The translations under genes and the position numbers were made by a program. A stretch of 64,000 nucleotides of DNA from positions 553,702,202 to 553,766,201 of the forward strand of contig NC_057802.1 of the NCBI RefSeq assembly GCF_018294505.1, in the 5' to 3' direction. The stretch comes from Triticum aestivum. Taxonomy: Eukaryota; Streptophyta; Magnoliopsida; Poales; Poaceae. Positions within the stretch are counted from its first letter, which is position 1, and each line of letters opens with the position of its first letter. Of this stretch, positions 37,736 through 50,387 are shown piece after piece. The notes below the pieces were generated by a model. That model was not told where the DNA came from and made no database searches. It saw nothing but the letters and a program-made list of their open reading frames with translations.

Positions 37736-38133
37736 AGGCCTTTGGTCCCGGTTGGTGGCACCAACCGGGACAAATGGTGTGCATTGGTACCGGTTCGTCA
37801 CACCAATCGGGACCAAAGGCCCCCCTTTGGTCCCGGTTGGTGCCACGAACCGGGACCAAAGGCCTCTGCTTCGCGCCCTTTGGGCTTCTAAAAAGAGACC
37901 TTTGGTCCCGGTTGGTGGTACCAACCGGAACTAAAGGTGGCATTGGTCCCGGTTGGTGCCAGGAACCGGGACCAATGCTCCGTCTATAGAAGCAAGACTT
38001 GTGAAAATTTTCATTCAGTTCGTCTTCTCCGCCCCGACGACGCCGCCAGGCTGCCCCTCTGCCTCGCCGTCGCCCTGCCTCCGACACCGTCCCGCGCCGC
38101 CCTGACGCCGTCGCTGCCCCGTGCCACCCCTGC
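37736..38133 (+). promoter_or_regulatory. subterminal-type repeats and promoter of CACTA C second gene
   Basis: TTTGGTCCCGGTTGGTG units in both orientations cover 37740-37975. GTCTATAGAAGC at about 37982 is in a position typical for a TATA box. The GC-rich leader that follows (CTCGCCGTCGCCCTGC) is cut by LTR element D at 38133 and resumes at 51985. Confidence 0.6.
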
Positions 38134-39276
38134 TGTCGGAGTAAATGGCCACGGGTAGCCTAACCGACTCCCCCTGGCTCTTCAAAAAATTATCAGGCCA
38201 TTCAAGCCTTCAAGCATACAAAGCATAGGGCCGCCTTCCCCCGGCCGGCTATCCCCAGGGCCGAGTCCCAGAAGCCGGCCATGAAGAAAGCCGACTCCCA
38301 GAAGCCGGCCATGAAGAAAGCCGGCTCCTAGAAGCCGGCCAAGACTGCACCAACTAAAGACTGTACCCACATAATGGCGATAGGATGGGGCGTGGCCGCA
38401 GTACAGCCCACTACCCCCGAATCCCAGAACAGGCATGGCCACAGGGCGCCGTACGGGCCAGCCATCCCCCATCCGGCGTGGCACTGTAGCCGTGTTGGCC
38501 TCGATGTCACCCACGACAGGCGCTAGTACAGCCCGTAGGCGGCGGGCCCCTTTTGCCAGAGAGACACCCGAAGGAGGCCTGGCCTTCTCTAGTTGGCCAG
38601 GGGTGTGGCCGGCTCCCAATAGCCGGCTACCTCCCTCCCTCGAAACATGTGCCTCATTAAGGAGACAAGACGAGGTAAGGCTACAGTGAGAGCCCGCAAG
38701 GCGGCGACACTGTAGCCACGCTTACCTCAACAAAGCTCTCGTCATCAGAGGCGAGGCAACAGTAACCAGCCGCCGACAAAGCCCCCAAGCGGTAGGGCCG
38801 GCCTGTCGGCCAAGAGGCCGGCAGCCGGCGGGACCCACCAGTCGGCGGGCCCCAATGACCTGCGGAGAAGCCGACGTGCATAGACGCTGACGGCTGGGAC
38901 CCGCGACCAGCCGGATTACCATTGTACCCCTGGGGGGTAGGCCTATATAAACCCCCCGGGACACCCATGCAAAGGGTTGATCTCAGAGAATTCCTTACAC
39001 CACATAGAGAGAAAAGGAGAGCTAGCCTTGCCCTTCTTCTTCCTCTAGCCAAACAGCTCCAGGAGCGCTTGTAGCTACTTGTATTGATCTAGTGACCATG
39101 CGGAGACCCCGCAGAGCAGGACTAGGGGTGTTATCTCCACGGAGAGCCCCGAACCTGGGTAAGATCCGCCGGCGTGCATGTCTTCGCCTCATCCCGTTTC
39201 TAGGCACCGGCTACGTTTTACTGGCTCCCACTATGATAAGCCATCCGTTGGCATATGTCGCACCTACCACCCGACA
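38134..39276 (+). repeat. 5' LTR of element D
   Basis: 1143 bp. It contains short tandem repeats of AGAAGCCGGCCATGAAGAAA (38270-38340; the copy number differs from the 3' LTR). A clear TATA box, CCTATATAAACC, at about 38942 marks the likely promoter, with the transcript start about 30 bp downstream. Confidence 0.95.
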
Positions 39277-39297
39277 TTTGGCGTCCACCATGGGGCC
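39277..39297 (+). other. primer-binding site region of element D
   Basis: TTTGGCGTCCACCATGGGGC directly follows the 5' LTR. The form TGGCG(T/C)CCACC is common at this position in grass Tat-lineage gypsy elements. I do not assign the tRNA. The gag ATG (39290) overlaps it. Confidence 0.65.
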
Positions 39298-41412
39298 AGG
39301 TGCACCGTCGTCCGGAGACCTGTTCTGGACGGGAACCCTTTTCCTCCCCCGCGAGCGCAGCCAGCCTGCCGCGCCCGATGGCGCTTGCCCCGACGCGCTG
39401 CTAGGCGTCGACGACGCCTGCGCAGCGAGCTGCCTCGCCGATCTTCTTGGCGAGAATCGCATCTCCGACGAGCCCGCGTCCGACGCGGGCATGGACTGCC
39501 CCGAGAGCCGCCTCGTCAGCCTCCTGGACCAGCTTCACGTCTCCAGCGAGCTTGCTGTGGACTTGGAGTCGGTCGGCTCCACCGACCCGATGCTTGTCGA
39601 CTCCGACACGGCATCGCTCGATGCCTACCCCTCCGATGTGGTAGTCTTCGACGACCCTCTCCCTCGAGCTGACAGCGGCAGTAGCACTGTCACTGAGGTG
39701 TTGGTCATCAGCCACGTCGCCGACTCGGGCAAGAACGCCCACGACGGCCTACAAACGGCGATGCACGACTTATCCGTCCCCATCCTGGCTGACGTCGACG
39801 CCGAGACCCTGGAGGCACGCTGCCTCGCCCTCATCGCGGAGGGCCAGATGATAGCCTCCATGAGACGCCTCACTGAGGCTCACCAGCATGAAGTCGACCG
39901 CGCCGCCTTTGGTACGCCGCCGCATGCCGGGCCGAGCCGAGCCGGCCTCGTCAAGAAGTGCGGCGCGGCCATCGCCAGCATGCTGGGGGCAGACCGCCCC
40001 GTCTACTTCACACCGCTCGAGAATCTGCGAGCCGCTCAGGCGGTCGCAGAAGAGGTGAATGGGCTGGGGGCTGATGAGCTCCCCTACATGACAAGGCGCA
40101 TCCAGCAGCTGATCGACGCGGCCGCAGAACGACATGAAGCCGGCGCCCGCGCTGAGAGTCCTCCCCCACGCCGAGAGCATGCCGCGACATCCCGGTCGCT
40201 GACTGCGAGCGGCGCCCGCGCAAGGAAAGACAAGGAGCCGGCTGCTAGCCGCAGCCGGACTCGAATCACCATCGAGCGCGACGCGGAAGGCCGGCCTCGG
40301 GCAGTGGAGCGCCAAGGCAATCCGCCTCATCCCCCGCCTCGTGGGGAGAGACATCCCACCCCGCCGCCTATCACACATCTGACTCTCGGTGGCCGACTAG
40401 GCCACCGCGAAGGAGTCGGCGAGAACGACGCCCGCCACCGGATCGACCGCCTAGCTCGATCCCTGGCGCTAGAAGAAGAAGACGATGTCGGCCCGCCATG
40501 CTTTGACCCCCGCATCCGCGACGAGCCCTTCCCCAAAGGGTTGTCACTCCCCAGAGACACGCCCAAGTACAACGGCTCTGTGAAGCCGGAAGATTGGCTC
40601 ATCGACTACTCTACCGCTGTCAGCATAGCGAACGGCAACATGGGCGTAGCCGTGAAGTACGTCCCTCTCATGCTGCAGGGCACGACACGCACCTGGCTCA
40701 ATAGCCTCAAGCCCTTCAGCGTCAACAGCTGGCTGGACTTCACGGAAGTCTTCGTCCGCAACTTCACCAGCACGTACAAGCGGCCTCCCAAGCCCCGCCA
40801 GCTCTCCTTATGCGTCCAAGGGTCCAGCGAGTCGACCCGCGACTACCTCACGCGGTGGGCCGAGCTCCGCAACTCCTGCGAGGGGGTGCACGAGGTTCAA
40901 GCCATCGAATACTTCACCGCCGGGTGCCGAGAGGGCACCCTCCTCAAGCACCGACTCCTCTGCGACGAGCCGGCTACCCTCGACGAGCTGCTAGTCATTG
41001 CAGACAAGTACGCCACGACCGACTCTTCAATGAAGACCGAGCTCCGAATCGATGCCTCTGGAAAGGTGCTCGCTCCGGCTCCTAAGACGCTGGCTGGCGA
41101 CCCCAATCGGCGCCCCTACCAGAACGACCACAAGCGCAAGGCCCCTATGCCGCCTTCCACCAGCCGGCAGGTGGCCACAGTCGAAGATGAGCAGCCCGAA
41201 GAGCGGCTCGCTCCCAAGAAGAAGGGCGGCAGGCCGGCATGGCAGCCGGCCTTCTCCTACGAGCAGACTCTCGATGCCCCTGCAAGTTCCACAACGGCGC
41301 GAAGCCGTCCAACCACATGACCCGAAAGTGCCACTGGCTCACCCGGATCTCCAAGGGCGAGGGGCTGGTGCCGCCTCCGCCTCCCGGCCCGCCGCCTCCA
41401 GCCCCCCAGTAG
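39290..41412 (+). pseudogene. element D gag
   Basis: The frame from ATG 39290 is open to 41320. An acidic N-terminal region is followed by a basic Arg/Ser/Pro linker (40140-40370) and the retrotransposon gag domain (DTPKYNGSVKPEDWLIDY, MLQGTTRTWLNSLKP, ELRNSCEGVHEVQAIEYF). Near 41278 a one-base loss shifts the frame. The zinc-knuckle-like CKFHNGAKPSNHMTRKCHW then lies in another frame, ending at TAG 41410-41412. So gag is truncated just before its nucleic-acid-binding tail. Confidence 0.88.
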
Positions 41413-42288
41413 CCGGCTGCTCGACCAGCAGTCGGAGCCATCCAAGATGAGTTCCCTGATGAACACGCCGCCTACGTCGTCTTCACAAGCCAGGTTGAAG
41501 ACAAGCGCAGCCGGCGCCGATAGGACCAAGAGGTCAACGCAGTCGCCTCCAACAACCCTGAGTTCATGCATTGGTCCGAAAGGCCTATCAACTGGAGCCA
41601 GGCCGATCACCCAGAGGTGATGCCGTCCCCTGGCTCCTACGCATTGGTATTGGATGTCACCCTCGCAACGGAGAGGCGGGCTGCCCGATTCTCCCGCGTT
41701 CTGATTGATGGCGGAAGCAGTATCAACATACTGTACCGCGATACCATGGAGAAGTTGAACCTCAAGGCGAAGCAGCTCATGCCAAGCCGGACCGTGTTCC
41801 ATGGTATCGTACCCGTCCTGTCCTGTTCCCCGATCGGCAAGATCAGGATGGATGTTCTCTTCGGAGACAAGGATCACTTTCGCCGAGAAGCAATCTGGTT
41901 CGAGGTAGTGGATCTGGAAAGCCCTTACCACGCCTTGCTTGGCCGACCTGCTCTGGCCAAGTTCATGGCTGTGCCCCACTATGCCTACCTGAAGATGAAG
42001 ATGCCGAGCTCGAAGGGGATCATCACTGTAGCCGGCGACTACAAGAAGTCCATCGAGTGCGCTACAGCCAGCAGCCGGCTGGCCGAGTCCCTCGTAGTGG
42101 CAGAAGAGAAGAAGATGCTGGAGCGAGTTGTGGCCATGGCCGGCAAGCAGCCGGCCTTGTCCCCCAACCCCAAGGAATATGATGCGCAGAGCTCCTTCCA
42201 GTCAGCCAAGGAGACGAAGAAGATACCTCTGGACCCGGAGAACCCAGAGAGGTTTGCAGTCATTGGTGCAAACCTGGACAGCAAATAG
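41413..42288 (+). pseudogene. element D aspartic protease region
   Basis: A TAG at 41521 interrupts the start (RRR-stop-DQEV). The frame is then open to TAG 42286. The catalytic motif is LIDGGSSINIL with Asp at 41707-41709 (DGGS instead of DTGA/DSGA, usual for this lineage). The distal FEVVDLESPYHALLGRPALA is the conserved flap/ALLGR region. Confidence 0.88.
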
Positions 42289-43626
42289 GAAGGCGAGCTC
42301 GTCGACTTCCTCCATGAGAATCAAGACATCTTTGCATGGTCCCCAAAGGACATGCCAGGTGTTCCGAAGGATTTCGCCGAGCACAAGTTACACGTCCGAG
42401 CGGACGCGAAGCCGGTCAAGCAGCCTCTCCGCCGACTGTCAGAAGAGAAAAGAAGAATCGTAGGAGAAGAGATAGCCCGGCTCCTTGCCGCCGGCTTTAT
42501 TATGGAAGTGTTTTTCCTAGAGTGGCTTGCCAACCCAGTCTTGGTGTTGAAGAAGAACAACAAATGGCGTATGTGTATAGACTACACTAGCCTCAACAAG
42601 GCCTGCCTCAAAGATCCGTTTGCTCTGCCACGGATTGATCAAGTAATAGACTCCACAGCCGGATGCGAGCTGTTGAGTTTCTTGGATGCCTACTCAGGAT
42701 ACCACCAGATTAAGTTAGACCCAGCAGACCGCCTGAAGACCGCCTTCATCACACCATTCGGAGCTTTCTGTTACCTGACTATGACATTCGGCTTGAGGAA
42801 TGCCGGTGCCACTTTTCAGCGTTGAATGCAGAAATGCCTCCTCAAGCAACTCGGCAGAAATGCCCACGTCTACGTAGACGATATTGTGGTGAAGACAAAG
42901 AAGCACGGCACCCTGCTGGAAGACCTCAAAGAAACATTTGCCAACTTGCGCCGATTCCAGATCAAGCTCAACCCCGAGAAATGCGTGTTCGGAGTACCAG
43001 CCGGCCAGCTTCTAGGCTTTCTGGTCTCCGAACGCGGCATTGAGTGCAACCCTATGAAGATCAAAGCCATTGAAAGAATGGAGATTCCCACCAAGTTGCG
43101 AGACGTGCAGAAGTTCACTGGGTGTCTGGCCTCCCTAAACCGCTTTATCAGCCGGCTATGGGAGAAGGCTCTCCCCCTGTACCGACTCATGAAGAAATCC
43201 ACTCATTTTGAGTGGAATGACCAAGCAGACCAAGTCTTCCATGAGTTGAAGAAGATGCTGACCACTCCACCTGTCCTGGCGGCGCCGACTGAGAAGGAGC
43301 CCATGCTCCTCTACATTGCCACAACTAGCCGAGTGGTCAGTACAGTCATCGTGGTTCAGCGCCCAGAAGAAGGCCGAGCCCAGCTAGTCCAGAGGCCGGT
43401 GTATTATCTAAGCGAAGTACTGTCCAGCTCAAAGCAAAACTACCCACACTACCAGAAGATGTGCTATGGAGTGTACTTCGCCGCCAAGAAGCTGAAGCCC
43501 TAGTTTCAAGAGCATCCCATCACGGTCGTATGCAACGCCCCGCTTGCCGAGATCATAGGCAGCCGGGATGCATCCGGCCGGGTGGCTAAATGGGCCATTA
43601 CGCTGGCGCCTTACACAATATTCTAC
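42289..43626 (+). pseudogene. element D reverse transcriptase and first RNase H
   Basis: RT motifs are present: KWRMCIDYTSLNKACLKD, LDAYSGYHQIKLDPAD, TFGLRNAGATFQR and the catalytic YVDD (42871-42882). A TGA at 42823 breaks the frame right after FQR. The following RNase H module (LLYIATTSRVVSTVIVVQ) lacks the first catalytic Asp, a degenerate form. TAG at 43501 and 43627 end the stretch. All breaks are single-base type. Confidence 0.92.
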
Positions 43627-44130
43627 TAGCCCCGCACCGCCATCAAGTCCCAAGCATTGGCCGACTTCCTCGTCGACTGGGCCGAGACCCAGTACCTACC
43701 GCCGGCTCCCGACTCTACTCATTGGCGGATGCACTTCGATGGGTCCAAGATGCGCACCGGCTTGGGAGCTGGCATCGTCCTCACCTCCCCCAAAGGCGAC
43801 AAGCTCAGATACACGCTGCAAATCCACTTTTCCGCCTCCAACAACGTGGCTGAAGACGAGGCGCTCATACACGGGCTCCGGCTAGCCAAAGAGCTCGGCA
43901 TACGCCGGATCCTGTGTTATGGCGACTCAGACTTGGTGGTCCAGCAGTCATCTGGTGACTGGGACGCCAAGGATGCAAACATGGTGAGCTATCGATTCCT
44001 CGTCCAGCAGATCAGTGGGTACTTCGAAGGGTGCGAGTTCCTTCACGTACCACGGGCCGACAACGACCAAGTAGATGCCCTGGCACGAATCGGCTCCACC
44101 CGACAGGCTATACCAACCGGTGTCTCTCTC
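43627..44130 (+). pseudogene. element D second (aRNH-type) RNase H
   Basis: Starting after TAG 43627, the frame reads KSQALADFLVDW, then HFDGSKMRTGLGAGIVL, NNVAEDEALIHGLRLA, CYGDSDLVVQQ and NDQVDALARIG. These carry the four acidic positions expected for an active RNase H (D, E, D, D). This additional archaeal-type RNase H is characteristic of Tat-lineage elements and probably took over from the degenerate first module. Confidence 0.85.
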
Positions 44131-45608
44131 CAGCGCCTCCTCAAACCGTCTGTCAAGCCGTCTCCACAGTCGGACTCTATCTTCATACCGCCTGCCCCTG
44201 AAGGAGCCGGACCCGACTGGAGGAACCCAGCAGGCGGCTCGGGGACTTCGACAAGCGGCCCGGGGACTGCCGTAGTCGCACCCGGCTCGGGGACTTCAGA
44301 ACCCGGCCCGGGGACTGCAGCTGTCGGCCCGGGGGCTGCAGCGACACAAGAAGCGGTGGCCGACTCCAACTCTCCACCACCCAACCCACCCACCCGAGTC
44401 ACAGTGGCCGTACAAACAGTAGAAGAAGTCACAGCTCCATCATGGGCCCAACCCATCCTCAACTTCCTAGTCAACAGAGAGCTGCTGACTGATGAGATCT
44501 TGGCAAGACTAGTGCAACACCGAGCCGGAGCATATGCAATAATAAACAGAGAACTTGTGAAGCGCAGCGTCACTGGAGTCTTCCAGCACTGCGTCGAGCC
44601 AGAGAAGGGTGTAGGAATCCTCAAGGATATCCACCAAGGCGAATGCGGCCACCACGCAGCCTCAAGATCACTTGTGGCCAAAGCTTTCCGCCATGGTTTC
44701 TTCTGGCCGACTGCTTTGGAAGATGCCAAAGAGATAGTCAAATGCTGCAAAGGATGCCAAGTGTTCAGTTCTAAGCAACACCTGCCGGCTTCTGCACTCA
44801 AGACCACCCCCTCACCTGGCCCTTTGCCGTCTGGGGGCTGGACATGGTGGGCCCATTCAAGACAGCCCGCGGCGGCTTGACACATTCGCTTGTCGCCGTG
44901 GACAAATTTACCAAGTGGATCGAAGCGAAGCCGATCAAGAAGCTGAACGGGCCGACTGCCGTGACATTCATTGCCGACATCACTACTCGGTATGGCGTGC
45001 CGCACAGCATCATCACCGACAACGGCACAAACTTTACCAAGGGAGCACTGGCACGTTTCTGCGCGACACAAGGCATCCGACTGGACTTAGCGTCCGTTGC
45101 CCACCCGCAGTCAAACGGCCAGGTCGAGCGAGCAAACGGCCTCATCCTCTCCGGCATCAAGCCCCGACTGGTCATACCACTGGAGCGCTCGGCCGGCTGC
45201 TGGCTCGACGAGCTGCCGGCTGTCCTCTGGAGTCTGCGTACTACCCCAAACAAGTCAACCGGCTTCACTCCGTTCTTCCTTGTGTATGGTGCCGAGGCTG
45301 TCATCCCAACTGACATCGAGTTCGACTCGCCTCGGGTCACCATGTACACGGAGGCGGAGGCCAAGGAAGCACGAGAAGATGGCGTCGACCTGCTGGAAGA
45401 AGGCCGGCTGTTATCACTCAGCCGGTCCGCCATCTACCAGCAGGGTTTGTGCCGTTACCACAACCGAAAGGTCAAGCCAAGATCTTTCCAAGAGGGCGAC
45501 CTTGTGCTCCGGCTGATCCAGCGAACAGCCGGCCAGCACAAGCTCTCGGCCCCTTGGGAAGGCCCTTCCGTCGTCAGCAAAGCACTAGGCAACGAACCTA
45601 CTACCTGA
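44131..45608 (+). pseudogene. element D integrase with Pro/Gly-rich linker
   Basis: A linker with imperfect GSGTS/GPGTA repeats (44230-44340) precedes the integrase. The zinc-binding HHCC part is HQGECGHHAAS ... VKCCKGCQVF. A one-base shift near 44808 moves the frame. The core follows from 44844 (DMVGPF just upstream, IITDNGTNF, NGQVERANGL, the D,D,E set) and ends LVLRLIQRTAGQHKLSAPW with stop at 45608. Apart from the shift the catalytic core is undisturbed. Confidence 0.9.
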
Positions 45609-46431
45609 TCGATGCACAGAAGCCAAGAGCACGCAAGAGGGATGATTCCGGCAAGGAGTCGGAACGACCATGGAATGCAAACCTCCTGAGAAGATTTTAC
45701 AGTTAAAAGCAGTATGTATCATGCTACCGTTTTTGTATTAACTATGAGACAAACGGGCACCCCGAGGCGCACTCGGGGACTGCCCTCCTTTATCTATGAA
45801 TGACGAGTGTCATACTCATGGATATATTATTACATTTGATTTTCTATCTGGCACCGGGTTCGACTAGTCGGCCCGGGGACTGGCCGCCTTAAGTTATATT
45901 AGAAGTTCTACCTGAAGTCAGACAAGTAGTGTGCCGGCACCCGAGCCCTCTCTTGTTGAAAGTCGCAGCTCTAAGAACCGACTGTCCAGGCTAGAGCCAA
46001 AGGCAGAAAGTATGCCCACATGAAAAACGGCTAAGGACTAACGAACTTATATAACGCAAAGACGGCCTCCAACCACGCCTACCGGCTGTCAAAAACAGCC
46101 GGCTGGCCGGCCTCCCAGTCACTTCTCTATAATCCAACAAAGCTAGAGTACTTGCCCTCCCAACTGGCCAAGCACTTCTCCAGCCATAGATTGCAGAGCA
46201 GCTGTCCGGCTGGGAAGGCGGCAACCAAGGGAGGGCGGCAAAGGAAACAACCGAAGGATGAAAAGCAAAGAACAAGGGAAAGCCAAACGCATGCATAATT
46301 ATATTTACACATAAGGCCCCCAACAGGCCGGCAGTCAATATAGTTCGAATACACCCCCAGTGGATGGAATTGTGCAAACTTAACAAAATACTGTTCCAAG
46401 AGTGGTAAAACAGGAAAGTAGAGGCAGCAGA
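45609..46431 (+). other. 3' region of element D after integrase
   Basis: No gene. GACTAGTCGGCCCGGGGACTG-type stretches (about 45864) resemble the Pro/Gly linker DNA. It separates the convergent integrase and antisense genes. Confidence 0.5.
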
Positions 46432-49400
46432 CTAGACTAAGGGCGCAGCAGGGGAGCCGGGCTGGTCGGTGGAGACGGAGCCGCCGGCTGGAGGAGTGGC
46501 CGACTGGCGGGTCTCGGCTTGATCATAGCCGGCTGCAGGCGATGCACCTGCGCGTGCCATGTTGCTGGAGGCACGGTCAAGCTGAGGCTGATCGGCCGCT
46601 CCACCATCTGGCGCGGCGTCTTCACCCTCCTCCTCGCCCTCGTCGCCGGAGTCGATCTCCTCCGCCGAGTCCTCGCCGTCTGCCGGGTTCAGCCCGAACC
46701 ACTCTTCCGGCTGGGCAATGCCGTTGTCGTCCACCTCAGGGGCGAAGGCGCTGGTGTCGGTGTAGTCGGCAATCGCTGAAGCCCGCTGGATGATAGCCGG
46801 CCGCGCCGGCTCCAGCTCCGTGTCGGCCTCCTGCCGCCAGGTGGCCAGCTGGTCCAGACTCAGCTCGGGATACCAGGCCTTGACGAACTCCAGCGCCCGC
46901 CCGGCGCCGGACCGAGCCGCAGAAGCCTTCCAGGCCTCGAAGCGGCCAACCGCCACCTCCAGCCAGTCGGCATCCGACTGGGGGTGCGGGGAATCACCTC
47001 ACCAGGCCAGAGAGCGGCCAACACCTGCGCCCCAACACGCTGAAGCCGGTGGAGCATGCGGTGAGCCAGCTGGAGGTGGGTTTGAATCGCCAAGAGCTGC
47101 TCCTCCAGCGACCGGCGAGCGTCCGGCGCGATCTCGGCGCCAGCCTGCCTTTGTGCCTCGCGGGGGCCTCGATGACCTGGTTGGCGGCAGTAGAGTAGCG
47201 AGGGAAGTACTCTGCGCAAGAAAGAAAGAGAAAGAAAAGAAAAACACCAAGTCAGAAAATGAGCCAAACGGCAAGCGGCAAGCAAGGACGAAGAAGAGGG
47301 CGGCCTACCGTCAACCAAGTCTTCGATCTGGCCGTAGCCGTTGATCAGCGACTGCCTCGCTTCGGCCCAGCTTGCCGCCTCTGTCTCATATTCGGCTTGG
47401 AGGGCGGCCTCGCTGTCCTGCACCGCCTTCAGGGCCGCCTTGTGGCTCTTCTCCTGGTCGGCCAGCCTCTTGGCCAGGCGGTCATGCTCCTGGGCCAAGG
47501 CGTCAAATTCAGCCTCCTTAGCGCGGAGGGCGGCCTGAGTCCCACCCAGCTGCTCCCTCAGTCTGGCGTTGGCCGCTGCAGGCATGGCAGAAAAGAAAGA
47601 AGCAATAAGGAAGAAGTCGTCAAGGAAGATCCGACCCGACTGCTCAGCAATCGGCCCGAATCTCGAGGACTACACCTAGTGGGTGCGCTGACGCGCCCCC
47701 ACGTGAGATAAAGGACGAAGCACTTACCCCGGCTCCCAGATAGGTCAGCATTCTTCTGGGTCAGCTCCCGAGCCTGGGAGTTGAAGGCAGCCGCGCGGAG
47801 GTTGTGGTAGTCCTGCAAGTCAGGCAGAGGAGTGAATGAGAACAAGATAGCAAAACAAAGCCCGCTATGAAGTTCCAAGCCGCCTGCTCAGCAGCCGACT
47901 CGGAACTCGGGGACTACACCCAGTGGGTGCGCTGATGCGCCCCCACGGAAGAAACCACGATCAAAAAAGCAAAAATAGGAAGACTAACCCGAATGGCCGC
48001 TCGCGTCGCAAGGAACTCGTCGTTGTATTTCCTCAGCGCCGCAGCCTGGGACTGAAGCCGGTTCCGGACGTCCTGCGCCGCCACGTTCACCACGGCCGTC
48101 CCTCCACCCAGCGTCCACCCCGAGCTGGCGCTGGCCGCCTCCACGTCCCGGGCCGACGAGCCGGAGCCCGCGGCCTTCTGCGGGTCCGATGCGGCCTTCC
48201 CCGCGCGCTGGCGCGATGGCGACTGGACCACCAGGTCCGTCCTCGCGGCCGTCTCGCCCCCGGCCGATTGCGCAGGCGGCACGATAGGCCGGCTGCCTTG
48301 AGCCGCCCCAGTCGGCGGGGCCGGTGCCGCCTCCCTCTCCGGGACGACGACGTCGTCCTCCCTCTCCAACCCCGGCTGGTCGCCGCCGGCTTCCTCCGGC
48401 GGGGGCTCCGGGACCTCGGGCACCGCGACACGCAGAGGGGTTACGAGCAAGGCCCCCTTCGCTGTTGCCGCGGCCGCAGCCTCCGCTTGGGCCTTGGCCG
48501 CTGCGTCAGCGCGCGCCTTCGCCGCCTCCTCCTCCTCCTGTGCCGCCTTGGCGGCAGCCGCCCTCAACTCCTCCGCCTCCCGCTCCTCCCGCGCCTCCCG
48601 CGTGTTTCGCTCCGTCGCCGCCTGAAGCTCGACGCGGGGGTCCATGCGGCGGGTGCTCCCGGATCCTCCTGGCGATCCAACGACGGAGGCGGCAGCAACC
48701 CGCTCGAGCGAAAGCGGAGCCCTGATTTTTGAGAAAGGACAAGGATTTAGAAATCACCAAGAAAAGAAGAAAGAATGTACAAAGGAATATACACTTACGC
48801 CGACACCGTCTGCGGCTGCTTCACCACCATGCGGAAGCGGGCCGCCTTTGCGGCCGCCTCATCCCGCCTGGTCACCGCCGCCCCGCCCTTGGGCTTCTTC
48901 GGCCGACTGCCGAACAAGCCCGACACGGCCCGGCGCTTTTGCCCGCCGCCCCGAGCAGGCGGCGCGGAGGAGGAACCCGCGCCGTTGCCGGGCGCCGGCT
49001 GGCGGCGTGGGACGACTTCCACCTCGTCATCATCCAGCCAGTCGTCGAAGCTGGCTCCGAGCCCAGAGCCGCCTGCTTCACCGCTGGCTTCGCCACCACC
49101 CGCCTCAGTGTTTTCATTCATGGCGGCCGCCCCCAAGTCATGGTCCTCCAGGTCATGCTCCGCCCGGTCGGGGATGAATCGGCGCTCCGCCTCCGACCCG
49201 GCTGCCAGTCGAAGGAGAGGGCTCTGTCAGGACGTGCCGACTGGTCAGAGGCGGCGAGGAGGAAGTCGGCGACAAAACTAAGAGAAGAAAGGGAAAAAGA
49301 GAACATACCGTGGGCAGCGGATGTGCACGGGAATATGGCTCCTTGCCAAACCGCCACTCTGCGGAGAGCTTGCAGTTTGCAAGATAATTCACCATATGGG

Positions 49401-50196
49401 CCACCTCGTCGTGCGGCATGTCCCATGTGCACATCCGACTCGGATCGGGTTGGCCGCTCATCTGACAGATCAGGTGAGGGCGGCTCTGAAGCGGAAGCAC
49501 CCGGCGCGCGACGAAGGCGGCCAGCAAGTCGGATCCAGCCAGGCCCTCCGACTGGATCATCACCCGCAGTCGGGCGACGGCCGCGACTCCAGCCTACGAC
49601 AGCGTCACGGCCCGATAGGACCACTGGGGCCGCCTCCCAGCCGGCGGGCCGGCTACGTAAGCCGGCAAGTTGACGTAGTCGCCTTGTGGGGCGACGTTCT
49701 TCACGTAGAAATATGACTTCTGCCAGAGCTTCACCGACTGGATTAACGTGATGACGGGGAAGGGGTTGTCGGCTGTCGGCCTCCGCATCGCGATGAAGGC
49801 GCTGCTCTGGGCCGGCACGCCCTGCATGCGGGTGCCCAACTTCGATTGGAAGAACTCCCCCCAGAGCTCGAGGGTGGGGAGAACGCCAAGAAAGCCTTCG
49901 CACAAGGTGACGAAGGCGGACAGCAGCACCACCGTGTTCGGAGTGAGGTGGTGCGGATGGAGTTGATAGAATTCAAGGAAGGAGCGGAAGAAAGCGCTCG
50001 CCGGCAAGCAGATGCCACGCAGGAAGTGCGAGCGGAAGACTACCCGCTCGCCTTCCTCCGGCGCCGGCGTGATCTCCTTCGCAGGTGCGAGACGGACCCG
50101 CACCTGGTCTGCACCGGGCAACCGCCGCGTCTTGCGGAGGAACTCGATGTGGTCCATATGGGCGTTGGAGCCGTCCCAGTCCCCGCCGTACTGCAT
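46432..50196 (-). CDS. antisense gene of element D (PF04195-like, multi-exon, decayed)
   Basis: Runs opposite to gag-pol. ATG 50196 (context GCCACCATGC) opens MQYGGDWDGSNAHMDHIEFL. The first exon contains the 'putative gypsy type transposon' domain: SAFFRSFLEFYQLHPHHLTP, LSAFVTLCEGFLGVLPTLEL, FVSK-type core. Further exon-like frames follow at 49563-49270 (LLAAFVARRVLPLQSRPHLI), 49136-48795 (acidic, then basic KKPKGG), 48645-47960 (Ala/Glu/Arg-rich coiled coil), 47860-47740, 47585-47310 (REQLGGTQAALRAKEAEFDA, coiled coil) and 46956-46435 (GRALEFVKAWYPELSLDQL, acidic tail). GT-AG introns between them are plausible but not fixed base by base. Such antisense ORFs are known in Tat-lineage elements; function unknown. 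Confidence 0.7.
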
Positions 50197-50387
50197 GGTG
50201 GCGAGAAGCTAACAAGGAAGAGTGCGGCGGCGGAGAAAGCACGGCCCTGCGGCGGCAAAGCTGCAGGGTGGAGTGAAGATTGATGGGACGGCGCGGAGGC
50301 GAGGCGCAGCTGCGAGAGAAAGCAGGAGGAAGAAGATGGCGGAGAGGAGAGGAGCGTGCGAGCGTCTGCCGCTTCCCCTCCTCCCCC

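Noticed and set aside
48087..48760. Several Arg/Pro/Ser-rich frames on both strands
   Set aside because: Shadows of the Ala/Glu-rich antisense gene exon in element D.
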